NCBI GenBank assembly: GCA_963784175.1
Contig: CAWAQJ010000014.1
Coordinates: forward strand, 248,001 to 312,000
DNA: 64,000 bases
Source of the DNA: JAIBJN01 sp963784175
GTDB taxonomy: Bacteria; Actinomycetota; Thermoleophilia; Gaiellales; Gaiellaceae
Reading direction: 5' to 3'
The position numbers and the translations under genes were made by a program. The notes beneath the pieces were generated by a model that saw nothing but the letters and a program-made list of their open reading frames with translations, made no database searches and had not been told where the DNA came from. Shown in pieces: positions 52,759 to 60,825 of this stretch (its first letter is position 1; each line of letters opens with the position of its first letter).

Positions 52759-53745
52759 ATGGCGAAGAAGATCGAGTTCGACGTAATCGACCGCTGCCCG
52801 GTGCCTCGCGAGCTGGCGGACGAGATCCGGTTCCTCAAGCAGAAGACGGGCGCGACGCTCAACTCGTGCGACCGCTCACCCGAGGCCGAGCCCCTGCTGC
52901 GAGCCAACGGGAAGAGCTCGCAGCGCGAGCTCTTCGAACTGGCCCAGGCGGGCAAGGGCAATCCCGCGAACCGACCCGGCTTCTCGACACACGAGCGCCG
53001 CAATGACGGAACGGCGTATCCGGGGAGGCGCGGCGGGCGGCTCGAGAACTGGCAGGTCGGGATGGACTGGTCCCCGCCGGACCCGGTCGTGCGCGAGGCC
53101 ACGAAGCGCGGGTGGATCGTCACGGTCACGTATCCGAACAATGCGAAGGAAGCGCATCACCTCAACTTTCGCAAGGCGCCCGAGCTCGACATCGAGCTGA
53201 AGAAGGGGGACACCGGCAAGAAGGTGCAGGAGTTCACGCAGAAGCTCGCCAACCTGCGGAGCCCGAAGACGGCGGAGCTCTACCTCGAGCACGACCACTC
53301 CCGCTACGACCAATTCGTCGTCGCGGCGGTCAAGCGCTTCCAGGCCGACTACCACCAGAAGCAGGACGGGAAGTTCGGCTCCCAGACAGCGACACAGCTC
53401 GAGGTCGCGATACGGGAGCAGAAGGAGCGCGAGAAGCGCGACTACCAGCGGGGCGACCGCGGCCCCGAGGTCATCCGCCTCAGCACAGCGCTCAGCATCA
53501 TCGTCGACCCGGCGGGGAAGCCCTACTTGAAGCGGCCGCACCCGCGGTACGACAAGTTCGTCGAGGCCGCCGTCGCGCGCTTCCAGGCGGATCGTAAGAT
53601 CAAGGACGACGGCGTCTTCGGCCGGAAAACGCGGGGCACGCTCTACCGCGTCCTTGCGAGGCAAACCGAGCCGCCCGAGACGCCGGCCGCGGCCGTCAAG
53701 AAGAAGGCTACGCCCTCCAAGAAGAAGGCCAAGCCCTCCAAGTAA
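52759..53745 (+). CDS. M15-like peptidase with two peptidoglycan-binding repeats
   Basis: 328 residues from ATG 52759 (GGGAGGTGGAG just upstream). Residues about 30-140 resemble an M15 D,D-peptidase/endolysin: STHERRNDG (H78), WQVGMDW (D103) and EAHHLNFRK (H133/H134) could form the zinc site; an inserted Gly/Arg loop separates them. Two PG_binding_1-like repeats follow (YDQFVVAAVKRFQADYHQK ... DGKFGSQT; YDKFVEAAVARFQADRKIK ... DGVFGRKT). The tail is Lys-rich (KKKATPSKKKAKPSK). No signal peptide is visible, as in holin-dependent lysins, so how it reaches the wall is unclear. Confidence 0.72.
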   Translation: MAKKIEFDVIDRCPVPRELADEIRFLKQKTGATLNSCDRSPEAEPLLRANGKSSQRELFELAQAGKGNPANRPGFSTHERRNDGTAYPGRRGGRLENWQVGMDWSPPDPVVREATKRGWIVTVTYPNNAKEAHHLNFRKAPELDIELKKGDTGKKVQEFTQKLANLRSPKTAELYLEHDHSRYDQFVVAAVKRFQADYHQKQDGKFGSQTATQLEVAIREQKEREKRDYQRGDRGPEVIRLSTALSIIVDPAGKPYLKRPHPRYDKFVEAAVARFQADRKIKDDGVFGRKTRGTLYRVLARQTEPPETPAAAVKKKATPSKKKAKPSK

Positions 53746-53754
53746 GATCGAGGC

Positions 53755-54330
53755 ATGGCCATCACGCGGCCCACGCACCTGTACTTCACCGGCGACGACG
53801 AGGCCGACCGCCTGCTCGCCGAAGAGCCGCTCGCCCTCCTGGTCGGCTTCGTGCTCGACCAGCAGGTGACGGTGCAGAAGGCCTTCGCCGGTCCGCTCGA
53901 GATCCGCCGCCGGCTCGGGTCGTTCGATGCCGCGACGATCGCGGGGACCGACCCCGGCGAGCTCGAGGCGGTGTTTCGCACCCGGCCTGCCATCCACCGC
54001 TTCCCGGGGAACATGGCGAGGCGCGTACAGGAGCTCTGCGCGGCCGTGGTCGAGGACTACGGCGGCCGGGCCGAGCGCGTCTGGCTCGAGGCGGAGACCG
54101 GCAAGGACCTCGAGAAGCGGCTGCTCGACCTGCCCGGCATCGGGCCGATGAAGGCGCGCTCGCTGATCGCGATCCTCGTCAAGCGGTACGGGGTGCGACC
54201 TCCCGGCTGGGAGGACGTCGCGCCGACCCATCCGACGCTGGGCGACGTCGACTCGTACGAGGCTCTCGAGGCCTACCAGGAGAAGAAGCGCGCCTACAAG
54301 GCGTCGCTCAGGGCCGCGGGCTCGAAGTAG
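53755..54330 (+). CDS. HhH-GPD-type DNA glycosylase-like protein
   Basis: 191 residues. LVGFVLDQQVTVQKAFAGP and the helix-hairpin-helix LLDLPGIGPMKARSLIAIL are shared with the HhH-GPD base-excision superfamily. The catalytic Lys/Asp positions after the hairpin are not clear: GVRPPGWEDVAPTHPTLGDVDS (in part) holds several Asp residues. Many actinobacteria have this short (Cys-free) version annotated as an Fe-S-lacking glycosylase. Follows the peptidase by 9 bp and converges on the acyl-CoA dehydrogenase. Confidence 0.8.
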   Translation: MAITRPTHLYFTGDDEADRLLAEEPLALLVGFVLDQQVTVQKAFAGPLEIRRRLGSFDAATIAGTDPGELEAVFRTRPAIHRFPGNMARRVQELCAAVVEDYGGRAERVWLEAETGKDLEKRLLDLPGIGPMKARSLIAILVKRYGVRPPGWEDVAPTHPTLGDVDSYEALEAYQEKKRAYKASLRAAGSK

Positions 54331-54333
54331 CCG

Positions 54334-55509
54334 TCAGGAAACGCCGGCGAGGAGAGACGCGCGCGTCTCGCGGAGCATCTCCCGGGCGATGACGATGCGC
54401 TGGATCTCCTGCGTGCCCTCGTAGATCTGGGTGATCTTCGCGTCGCGCATCATGCGCTCGACCGGGTACTCCTTCATGTACCCGTAGCCGCCGAGGATCT
54501 GCACGGCCTCCGTCGTGACCTCCATGGCCGTGTCCCCGCAGAAGAGCTTCGTCATCGCGGAGAGCTTCGTCAGCGGCTCGACGCCCTCGTCGATGGCCAT
54601 GCCGACCTTGTAGAGCAGGCCGCGCGCGGCCTCGCACTTCGTCTCCATCTCGGCCAGCTTGGCGGCGATGAGCTGGTGCTCGCCGATCGGCTTCCCCATC
54701 GTCTCTCGCGTCTTCGCGTACTCGAGTGCGTAGTCGGTCGCGCCCTGCGCGATTCCGAGCGCCTGGGCCGCGATGCCGGGCCGCGAGCGGTCGAGCACGC
54801 GCATGGCGACCCGGAAGCCGTCGCCCTCCTCGAGCAGCCGGTTCGCGGCCGGGATGCGGCACTCGCTGAAGAAGACCTCGCCGGTGGTGGAGCCCTTGAT
54901 GCCCATCTTCGGCTCGATCCGCCCCACCTCGAACCCCGGCGCGTCGCTCTCGACGAGGAACGCGGAGATGCCGCTGTGCCCGGCGTTCGGGTCGGTCTTG
55001 GCGAAGACGACGTAGAGGCTCGCCACACCGGCGTTGGTGATGAAGCGCTTGGAGCCGTTGATGACGTACTCGTCGCCCTCGCGCCGGGCCTCGGAGCGCA
55101 TCGCGGCCGCGTCGGACCCCGAGCCCGGCTCGGTGAGCGCGTAGGCCGGGAGCCACTCGCCGCTCGCGAGGCGCGGCAGGTAGCGCTCCTTCTGCTCCTC
55201 GCTCCCGTCGTTCTTGATCGCGAGCGCGCCCAGCTCCTGGAGGGCGAGGATGAGGCCGGTCGTGGCGCAGACCTTCGAGATCTCCTCGATGGCGACGAGC
55301 ACCATCAGTGCCCCGGTGCCCGTGCCCCCGAAGCGCTCCTCGAAGGGCAGGCCGAGGATCTCGTGCTCGCGCATCAGCTCGACCATGTCCCACGGGAACT
55401 CGCCCTTGTCGTCGATCTCGGCAGCGCGCGGCGCGATGCGCTCGCGGGCGAGTGCGCGGATGAGGTCGCGGATCTCGCGCTGCTCGTCGGAGAGCGGCTC
55501 GTACCCCAC
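54334..55509 (-). CDS. Acyl-CoA dehydrogenase (short-chain, butyryl-CoA type)
   Basis: 391 residues. LSDEQREIRDLIRALARE at the start, YALTEPGSGSDAAAMRS, RFITNAGVASLYVVFAKT, MGIKGSTTGEVFF, ALGIAQGATDYALEYAKTRE and the catalytic Glu in TQIYEGTQEIQRIVIARE identify a short-chain dehydrogenase. GTG 55509 is chosen over an upstream in-frame start because TACAAT ends 7 nt before it. It is distinct from the dehydrogenase at 31316-32449. It may act with the thiolase and hydroxyacyl-CoA dehydrogenase. Confidence 0.94.
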   Translation of the reverse strand: MGYEPLSDEQREIRDLIRALARERIAPRAAEIDDKGEFPWDMVELMREHEILGLPFEERFGGTGTGALMVLVAIEEISKVCATTGLILALQELGALAIKNDGSEEQKERYLPRLASGEWLPAYALTEPGSGSDAAAMRSEARREGDEYVINGSKRFITNAGVASLYVVFAKTDPNAGHSGISAFLVESDAPGFEVGRIEPKMGIKGSTTGEVFFSECRIPAANRLLEEGDGFRVAMRVLDRSRPGIAAQALGIAQGATDYALEYAKTRETMGKPIGEHQLIAAKLAEMETKCEAARGLLYKVGMAIDEGVEPLTKLSAMTKLFCGDTAMEVTTEAVQILGGYGYMKEYPVERMMRDAKITQIYEGTQEIQRIVIAREMLRETRASLLAGVS

Positions 55510-55516
55510 GGCGCGG

Positions 55517-55522
55517 ATTGTA
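55517..55522 (-). promoter_or_regulatory. -10 hexamer for the second acyl-CoA dehydrogenase
   Basis: TACAAT on the minus strand, 7 nt before GTG 55509. Confidence 0.55.
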
Positions 55523-55537
55523 GGGCGCGGGGCCCGT

Positions 55538-55619
55538 GGCACGCTCCCGTCACTATTTGCGCACCACTCGTGCGCTTCTCGGCGCTACGCTCGAAAGCGG
55601 GTGGAGGGCGGGGTGCCCC
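55538..55619 (+). repeat. Structured intergenic repeat, family 2, copy B
   Basis: GGCACGCTCCCG at 55538 and a core at 55570-55619 (GTGCGCTTCTCG ... GAAAGCGGGTGG ... GGGGTGCCCC) match copy A at 21741-21824 over most of their length. Copy B lies 4 bp past the stop of the downstream-lying minus-strand gene (55624), the same side as copy A, so both follow the 3' end of a minus-strand gene. The 55510-55623 gap otherwise holds only the dehydrogenase promoter. Confidence 0.55.
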
Positions 55620-55623
55620 TAGA

Positions 55624-56487
55624 TTAAGAGCCTCGTTCTGCGCCGCCCCAGTCCAGGTCGCGGACTCCCAGCGGGACGCGCACCATCGGGTCGTAGGGCG
55701 CCTCGGACGGGAAGACGTAGACCGCGTTCTCGGTGGCGAGCGCAGTCCAGCGCTCGTCGGGCGACCACGCGACCGCCTGCGGTTCGCGCGCGGCGGCGGG
55801 CAGCGCAATCGGGCCCGCGTCACGGTCGAAGAGGCGCACGCCGTCCGGGCCGAAGAGCGCGAAGTACGCGCCCAGAGGGCTCGGGCGCACGAAGCGGGCG
55901 TCCCGCACCACCCAGCGTGGCTGGACGAGGATCACCCGCCCGTGCTCGACGAGGGCGAGGACGCGCTCGGTGGGGTCGGCGGTCGATTCGGCGAGCACGA
56001 CCAGCCGTTCGGGGCCGAGCCCAACGGCCTGGACGGCGCGGAACCGGCCTCGGCGCGTCGCACCCGGCATAGCAAGCCAACGGGAGATCCCCCGCCCGAG
56101 CGTCTCCCCGCTGACGACCACCTGCACCGAGCGGTAGCCGAGGCCCGCCCAGACCACGTCGCCGTCGACCGTCCCGAGCCCGCCCGAGTCGGTGGCCGGC
56201 CGGCACATCTCGAACGACGGTGCTCGCGCCGGCTCGAGCTCCGGCAGCGAGACCGCCCTGAGGCGGCAGTCGTCGTCGGCGTACGTCAGGACGCCGGTGA
56301 CACCGGCCTCACGAAGGCGGGTGGCAGCCGGGCCGGCCTGGCCGGTCAGGTCGGGGTTCGTGGGTGTGGCCGGAGGCGGGCGCGCCTCCCCGACGACCAC
56401 CTCCTCACTCTGGAGAGAGTCCACCGCCGCGGCGATGCCCAGGGCGGCGACGGCCCCGACGAGCAGCCAGGTGGCGAGGTTGCGCAT
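55624..56487 (-). CDS. Membrane-anchored propeller-like protein of unknown function
   Basis: 287 residues. One N-terminal helix (TWLLVGAVAALGIAAAV) is a signal anchor or uncleaved signal. The body reads like WD40/TolB blades: VLTYADDDCRLRAVSLPEL, DGDVVWAGLGYRSVQVVVSG, YFALFGPDGVRLFDRDAG and AVAWSPDERWTALATENAVY. No enzymatic residues recognised. It lies 5 bp after the M74 endopeptidase stop on the same strand. Similar propellers occur at 3975-5241 and 58899-60056. Confidence 0.68.
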   Translation of the reverse strand: MRNLATWLLVGAVAALGIAAAVDSLQSEEVVVGEARPPPATPTNPDLTGQAGPAATRLREAGVTGVLTYADDDCRLRAVSLPELEPARAPSFEMCRPATDSGGLGTVDGDVVWAGLGYRSVQVVVSGETLGRGISRWLAMPGATRRGRFRAVQAVGLGPERLVVLAESTADPTERVLALVEHGRVILVQPRWVVRDARFVRPSPLGAYFALFGPDGVRLFDRDAGPIALPAAAREPQAVAWSPDERWTALATENAVYVFPSEAPYDPMVRVPLGVRDLDWGGAERGS

Positions 56488-56492
56488 GGCGC

Positions 56493-57170
56493 TCAGTCAG
56501 TCTTAGCACCGAATCTCGCATGGAGGTGATTGTCGTGGTTCCAGAGAACCCGGACGACCCCGGGCGGGCCGGTGAAGCCCGTCAGCGGGCCGACGTACAC
56601 GATCTCCGCCCCCGCCTGAACGAAGCGGTCGACGAGGTCCTGCGCGAGGTAGCGATCGATCTGCTCGACGCGCCTCGGCGGCCGCTCGCGGCGGTCGAGG
56701 CGCGGGTAGTAGACGTCGACGTCCAGCCCGTTCTGATGTGAGGCGTGCTTCGGCCCGAACGTGCCACCCCGCGGCCGGCTGAGGTCGCCGATGCCGAGAC
56801 GGGGCGCTCCCGGATGCGCCGCCGCATACTCGCGTACGACCCGCAAGACGATCCGCAGCAGCCGGTCGGTGCCCCAGCGCCGCCATGCACGGTTCGGCCT
56901 CCGTCGCTGCACGGGATCCCACGTGAAGAACTCGGCCCGCTCCGCCGGAAGCCGAACGCCGCGCACGAGCCGGCCTGAGGACGGGGTCCCGAGCGCGACC
57001 GAGTCGCGCCAGGCGATCGGCTCGACCGCGGGCGCCGGCGCGGGCTCCATCCGCTCGGGCCGTCCCGACCCCGAGTCCACGAAGCCTCCGGCCGGCGCGG
57101 CGGCGGCGCAGGCGAACGCGAACGTGACGAGGACGGTTCTCACGCGGGTGCCCTGGGTACGCTGGACCAC
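56493..57170 (-). CDS. MepA/M74-like penicillin-insensitive murein endopeptidase
   Basis: 225 residues. Exported: TVLVTFAFACAAAAPAGGFV. The LAS-type metallopeptidase motifs are GDLSRPRGGTFGPKHASHQN, then GLDVDVYYP (His ... Asp zinc ligands) and NHDNHLHARF (final His pair), as in MepA, which cleaves D-Ala-mDAP cross-links. Start GTG 57170 or GTG 57143. The start is only 4 bp from the divergent M14 gene start. Confidence 0.85.
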   Translation of the reverse strand: MVQRTQGTRVRTVLVTFAFACAAAAPAGGFVDSGSGRPERMEPAPAPAVEPIAWRDSVALGTPSSGRLVRGVRLPAERAEFFTWDPVQRRRPNRAWRRWGTDRLLRIVLRVVREYAAAHPGAPRLGIGDLSRPRGGTFGPKHASHQNGLDVDVYYPRLDRRERPPRRVEQIDRYLAQDLVDRFVQAGAEIVYVGPLTGFTGPPGVVRVLWNHDNHLHARFGAKTD

Positions 57171-57174
57171 CGAG

Positions 57175-57918
57175 ATGGGGTCCCGGACCTACGCTCACCG
57201 GTGCGCCGTACCACTCCTCGTGGCCGCCGCGCTCCTCACCTCCGCGCTTCTGCTCGTCTTCCCGCCGGCGGCCGGCGCGGACGAGTACCACAAGGCGATC
57301 GGGCGCTCCGAAGGGCTGCGCGTGATCCGCGTCCACCGCTTCGGAGACTTCTCGAGCCCGCGCAAGATCCTCGTCTTCGGCTGCATCCACGGGAACGAGT
57401 GCGAGGGGATCGAGATCACCCGGCGGCTCGCCCGCGGCCCGATCCCGACAAGCATCGACCTCTGGATCGTCCACGACCTCAACCCGGACGGTCATCGACT
57501 CGGCGTGCGGCAGAACGGGCGCGGCGTCGACCTCAACCGCAACTTCGCCTCGGAGTGGACGAGCATCGGGCGGCGGTGGGATCCCGAGTACTCGGGCCCG
57601 CGGCCGTGGTCGGAGCGCGAGACGAGGATCGCCCGGCAGCTGATCCTGAGGGTCAGGCCCGACGTGACGATCTGGTACCACCAGCCGCAGAACCTCGTCC
57701 GCGCCTGGGGCCAGAGCCGCACGAAGGCGCGCCGGTACGCGAGCCTGGCCGGCGAGCGCTACGGCTCGATCCGCTGGCCAAGAGGGACCGGGCCGAACTG
57801 GCAGAACCACACGTTCCCGGGTACGGCGGCCTTCGTCGTCGAGCTCCCGCCGGGCGAGCTCGCGGACGCGCGGGCAGCCCGCCACGCACAGGCCGTGCGG
57901 CGCCTGCTCGTCCCCTGA
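57175..57918 (+). CDS. Secreted M14 zinc carboxypeptidase (MpaA-like)
   Basis: 247 residues with a signal peptide (VPLLVAAALLTSALLLVFPP). Zinc ligands lie in GCIHGNECEG (H, E) and a later His in WYHQPQNL; VDLNRNFASEW and the catalytic Glu in FVVELPPGEL match M14. Short length and murein context suggest gamma-D-Glu-mDAP cleavage like MpaA, here outside the cell. ATG 57175 diverges from the M74 gene, so two peptidoglycan peptidases share one control region. Confidence 0.87.
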   Translation: MGSRTYAHRCAVPLLVAAALLTSALLLVFPPAAGADEYHKAIGRSEGLRVIRVHRFGDFSSPRKILVFGCIHGNECEGIEITRRLARGPIPTSIDLWIVHDLNPDGHRLGVRQNGRGVDLNRNFASEWTSIGRRWDPEYSGPRPWSERETRIARQLILRVRPDVTIWYHQPQNLVRAWGQSRTKARRYASLAGERYGSIRWPRGTGPNWQNHTFPGTAAFVVELPPGELADARAARHAQAVRRLLVP

Positions 57919-57924
57919 CCAGCC

Positions 57925-58248
57925 TTAGACGAGCGTCTCGGCCTCGGAGGCGTCGACGCGGTCCGCGAGGAAGGCGGACAGCCGCGCGGCCTCCTCCTCG
58001 GAAAGCGAGACCGCCGCCTGGGCGCGAGGCGTCTGGCCCGCCGCGTTCCAGACGCTGAAACGGACATGCCGGCGCTCGCTCTGGTCTGCGAGGTAGCGCG
58101 AGACACGGAGGGCTTTCGACGCGTCGCCCTCCACGAGCGGATGCGGAGCGAAGAGCTCGACGAGCTTGACGCGCAGCGGCGCGGCGCACCAGGGGCAGAA
58201 GCGGTACCGCTCCTCGACCTCCTCGCGGCAGCTCTCGCACACGCGCAT
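57925..58248 (-). CDS. Zinc-ribbon protein of unknown function
   Basis: 107 residues. The N-terminus MRVCESCREEVEERYRFCPW then C has two CxxC pairs, a zinc ribbon. The remainder (LVEGDASKALRVSRYLADQS, RRHVRFSVWNA, VSLSEEEAARLSAFLADRV) is a compact alpha/beta tail. ATG 58248 follows TACGCT by 9 nt. Convergent with the M14 gene and divergent from the ECF sigma factor; role unknown. Confidence 0.75.
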   Translation of the reverse strand: MRVCESCREEVEERYRFCPWCAAPLRVKLVELFAPHPLVEGDASKALRVSRYLADQSERRHVRFSVWNAAGQTPRAQAAVSLSEEEAARLSAFLADRVDASEAETLV

Positions 58249-58257
58249 CCTCTGGGA

Positions 58258-58263
58258 AGCGTA
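58258..58263 (-). promoter_or_regulatory. -10 hexamer for the zinc-ribbon gene
   Basis: TACGCT on the minus strand, 9 nt before ATG 58248; the same hexamer is used by trp and the ggt-like operon. Confidence 0.45.
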
Positions 58264-58338
58264 CGACCGTCGCCGGACCTCCGCAAGGCGCCCGCGCGTA
58301 TCCCCATTCGCGATGGACCGGATGCAGAGACCGGCTCG

Positions 58339-58344
58339 TATAGT
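58339..58344 (+). promoter_or_regulatory. -10 hexamer for the ECF sigma gene
   Basis: TATAGT ends 9 nt before ATG 58354. A weak TGGACC 19 nt upstream may be the -35. Confidence 0.5.
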
Positions 58345-58353
58345 CGGCACGCG

Positions 58354-58902
58354 ATGGCGGGAGCGGGCCGTGACGAGCGTGCCCTGGTACGGGCCGCGCA
58401 GGCCGGGTCGGTCTCCGACCTGGAGGCGCTCTTCCGTGCCCACTGGGGCCGGGCCTACAGGGCTGCCTACCTCGTCGTCCACGACGCTGGGGCAGCTGAG
58501 GACGTGGCTCAAGAGGCCTTCCTCGCAGCCGTGCGGAACCTCGACCGCTTCGATGCCGGGCGCCCCTTCGGGCCATGGCTGCACCGGATCGTGGTCAACC
58601 GCGCGATCGACTGGTCGCGAGCTCGCGCGCTGCGGCGCGAGGTCGGCGCCGGCGATGCGATCGAGGAGGCTGCGGCCCCCGAGGGCGGGGCCCCCGCCGC
58701 TCCGCTCTCGGGCGACGTCGTCGCGGCGCTGGCCACGCTCTCGCCGGATCACCGAGCGGTGATCGTCCTCCGCTACGTCCTCGAATACTCGCCCGGCGAG
58801 ATCGCCCGCATGCTGGAGCTCCCGCGCGGCACCGTGAACTCAAGGCTGCGCCGCGGCCTCGACGCGCTCCAGGGCGTGGTCGACGTGGAGGAGCCGGAAT
58901 GA
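58354..58902 (+). CDS. ECF RNA polymerase sigma factor
   Basis: 182 residues. Region 2: LEALFRAHWGRAYRAAYLVV, AEDVAQEAFLAAVRNLDRFD, FGPWLHRIVVNRAIDWSRAR. Region 4: LATLSPDHRAVIVLRYVLEY, SPGEIARMLELPRGTVNSRL RRG. The last 4 bases overlap the next gene, a membrane protein that probably acts as its anti-sigma factor or sensor. ATG 58354 is leaderless by position. Confidence 0.92.
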   Translation: MAGAGRDERALVRAAQAGSVSDLEALFRAHWGRAYRAAYLVVHDAGAAEDVAQEAFLAAVRNLDRFDAGRPFGPWLHRIVVNRAIDWSRARALRREVGAGDAIEEAAAPEGGAPAAPLSGDVVAALATLSPDHRAVIVLRYVLEYSPGEIARMLELPRGTVNSRLRRGLDALQGVVDVEEPE

Positions 58903-60056
58903 CCGCCCGCGACGTCCGCTCGGTGCTGCTGTCCGCTCCGGTTCCCGGCGAGCTCGAGGCTCAGCGCCGCACCTGGGCCGTCGTGAAGTCCGCGTACGTC
59001 GAGCGGGAGCCTGTGCGCCGCTCGCGCCGGCTCCGGCCTTTGATCGCACTCGCCGTGGTCGCCGCGGTCGTTGCCGCCGCCCTCTCGCCGCCCGGCCGGG
59101 CAGTCGGCGACTGGATTCGCGACCGGGTGGCCGGCACGGAGGAGACGGAGCCGGCGCTCGTCAGGCTGCCCGCGGCCGGCCAGCTCCTCGTCGTCTCAGA
59201 GGGCGGGCCGTGGCTCGTGAGGGCGGACGGCTCCAAGCGCCTGCTCGGCGCCTACGAGGACGCCTCGTTCTCGCCCAGCGCGCGCTTCGTCATCGCGACA
59301 CGCGGGCGTCGCGTCGTCGCGCTCGAGCCCGACGGCGACCCGCGCTGGTCCGTGACCAGACCGCAACCGGTCGCGGACGCGCGGTGGGCGGCCAGCCCCG
59401 GCTTCCGCGTCGCCTATCGGGCGGGTGACACGCTCCGCGTCGTCGCCGGGGACGGCACGGGCGACCGTCTCCTGGCCGAGAACGTTGCGCCGGTCGCGCC
59501 GGCCTGGCAGCCGCTCGAGGACAGTACGGTGCTCGCCTACGCGGACAGCGCCGGTCTCGTGCACGTCGCCGACGCCGACGGCGAGGAGCTCTGGTCGGCG
59601 GATCCCGGCGCGACGCCCGCCAAGCTCGTGTGGTCGTCCGACGGCCGCATCCTCCTCGTGGTCACGAACGGCCTGCGCCACCAGCTCTACCGGCAAGGCG
59701 GACGTCCGGCCGGAGTCCTTCGAACGCCTGCCGCACACACGGTGCTGGATGCCGAGTTCGCCCCGGGCACGCGGCAGGTGGCCTACTCGGCTTTCGACGC
59801 CGAGAACCGGCGCGGCATCGTGGTCCTCGGCAAGGAGCGGCTCCAGCGGGTCGAGGGCAGGATCAGCGACCTGACGTTCTCCCCCGACGGGCGCTGGCTC
59901 CTGGCCGGCTGGCCCGAGGCCGACCAGTTCCTCTTCCTCCGTCTCCCGGGCGTCGGGCGCATCGTCGCCGTCGACGACGTCCGCCGCGAGTTCGACCCCG
60001 GGAGCCCCGGGATCGGCCAGTTCCCGCGGGTCTCCGGCTGGTGCTGCAGCCCCTAG
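58899..60056 (+). CDS. Membrane-anchored propeller protein coupled to the ECF sigma factor
   Basis: 385 residues: a short cytoplasmic N-terminus (about 1-45, with QRRTWAVVKSAYVEREPVRR), one transmembrane helix (LIALAVVAAVVAAAL) and an extracytoplasmic WD40/TolB-like propeller (SEGGPWLVRADGSKRLLGAY, LAYADSAGLVHVADADGEEL, LTFSPDGRWLLAGWPEADQF). It lacks the HxxxCxxC of ZAS anti-sigma factors. Position (4-bp overlap) and topology nevertheless suggest control of the sigma factor. It overlaps the convergent regulator by 4 bp. Confidence 0.78.
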   Translation: MTARDVRSVLLSAPVPGELEAQRRTWAVVKSAYVEREPVRRSRRLRPLIALAVVAAVVAAALSPPGRAVGDWIRDRVAGTEETEPALVRLPAAGQLLVVSEGGPWLVRADGSKRLLGAYEDASFSPSARFVIATRGRRVVALEPDGDPRWSVTRPQPVADARWAASPGFRVAYRAGDTLRVVAGDGTGDRLLAENVAPVAPAWQPLEDSTVLAYADSAGLVHVADADGEELWSADPGATPAKLVWSSDGRILLVVTNGLRHQLYRQGGRPAGVLRTPAAHTVLDAEFAPGTRQVAYSAFDAENRRGIVVLGKERLQRVEGRISDLTFSPDGRWLLAGWPEADQFLFLRLPGVGRIVAVDDVRREFDPGSPGIGQFPRVSGWCCSP

Positions 60057-60661
60057 GGCTCCGGCTCGCTCAGGCCGTGGCGATGCGCAGCCGCGACAGC
60101 CTGGGCGCGGCTGTGAACCCCGAGCTTCACGAGGATGTGCTGGATGTGCGTGGCAACGGTCTTCGGGCTGATGACGAGCCGCTCGGCGATCTCCCCCTGA
60201 TCCAGCCCATCCGCGAGGAGTCCGAGCACCTCGAGCTCACGCGGCGTCAGGAGCTCCGCACCGGCGTGTGCATCCGACCCGCGTCCCGGTGGCGGCAGAT
60301 GCCTGCGCACTCGAGCGAGGAGCTCGTCGGGGTCAAGAGGCTTGACCATGTAGTCGTCCGCCCCGATGAGCAGGCCGCCCGCCCGGTCGAAGGCCTCGGT
60401 CCGCACACCCGAGATGAGCAGGACCGGCAGGCTGCTGCCGAACATGTCCTTGAGCTCGCGACACACCTCGTACCCGCTGAGGCCGGGAAGCCTGACGTCG
60501 AGAATGACGAGCGCCGGACGCCCCATCGGAAACGCAAGGATGGCCTCGCCCGACTCGAAGCCGAGGGTCGCGTAGCCGGCCCGCTCGAGCAGGCTCGTGA
60601 CGAGCTCCCGGAGGTTCTCGTCGTCGTCGACGACGAGAACCTTGCCGCTGAGATCCTCCAT
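60053..60661 (-). CDS. NarL/LuxR-type response regulator
   Basis: 202 residues: receiver (VLVVDDDENLRELVTSLLER, phospho-acceptor D55 in VILDVRLPGLSGYEV, SGVRTEAF, K in YMVKPLDPDE) and a C-terminal LuxR HTH (LTPRELEVLGLLADGLDQGEIAERLV in part, SPKTVATHIQHILVKLGV). No kinase is adjacent. ATG 60661 lies after the 60662-60825 gap, which contains no further ORF; a clear promoter could not be picked there. Confidence 0.93.
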   Translation of the reverse strand: MEDLSGKVLVVDDDENLRELVTSLLERAGYATLGFESGEAILAFPMGRPALVILDVRLPGLSGYEVCRELKDMFGSSLPVLLISGVRTEAFDRAGGLLIGADDYMVKPLDPDELLARVRRHLPPPGRGSDAHAGAELLTPRELEVLGLLADGLDQGEIAERLVISPKTVATHIQHILVKLGVHSRAQAVAAAHRHGLSEPEP

Positions 60662-60825
60662 TGGGGCAGACGTGGTGCGCCTATCTGCACAGACGCTGCG
60701 GAAGGCAAAAACGTGCCCTACCCGGGTTGCAGTAGCGCCGTCAGAGGTTGACCTAGGCAGAACGCCGAAGCGCCCCCACTTACGAAGTCTCGGGCGAGAG
60801 AGATGCCGTCCGGCGTGGCGACCGG
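60662..60825. other. Intergenic gap without a recognised element
   Basis: 164 bp between the regulator start and the cupredoxin stop (both minus strand). I see no ORF, strong hairpin or tRNA; it must hold the regulator promoter. Confidence 0.4.
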
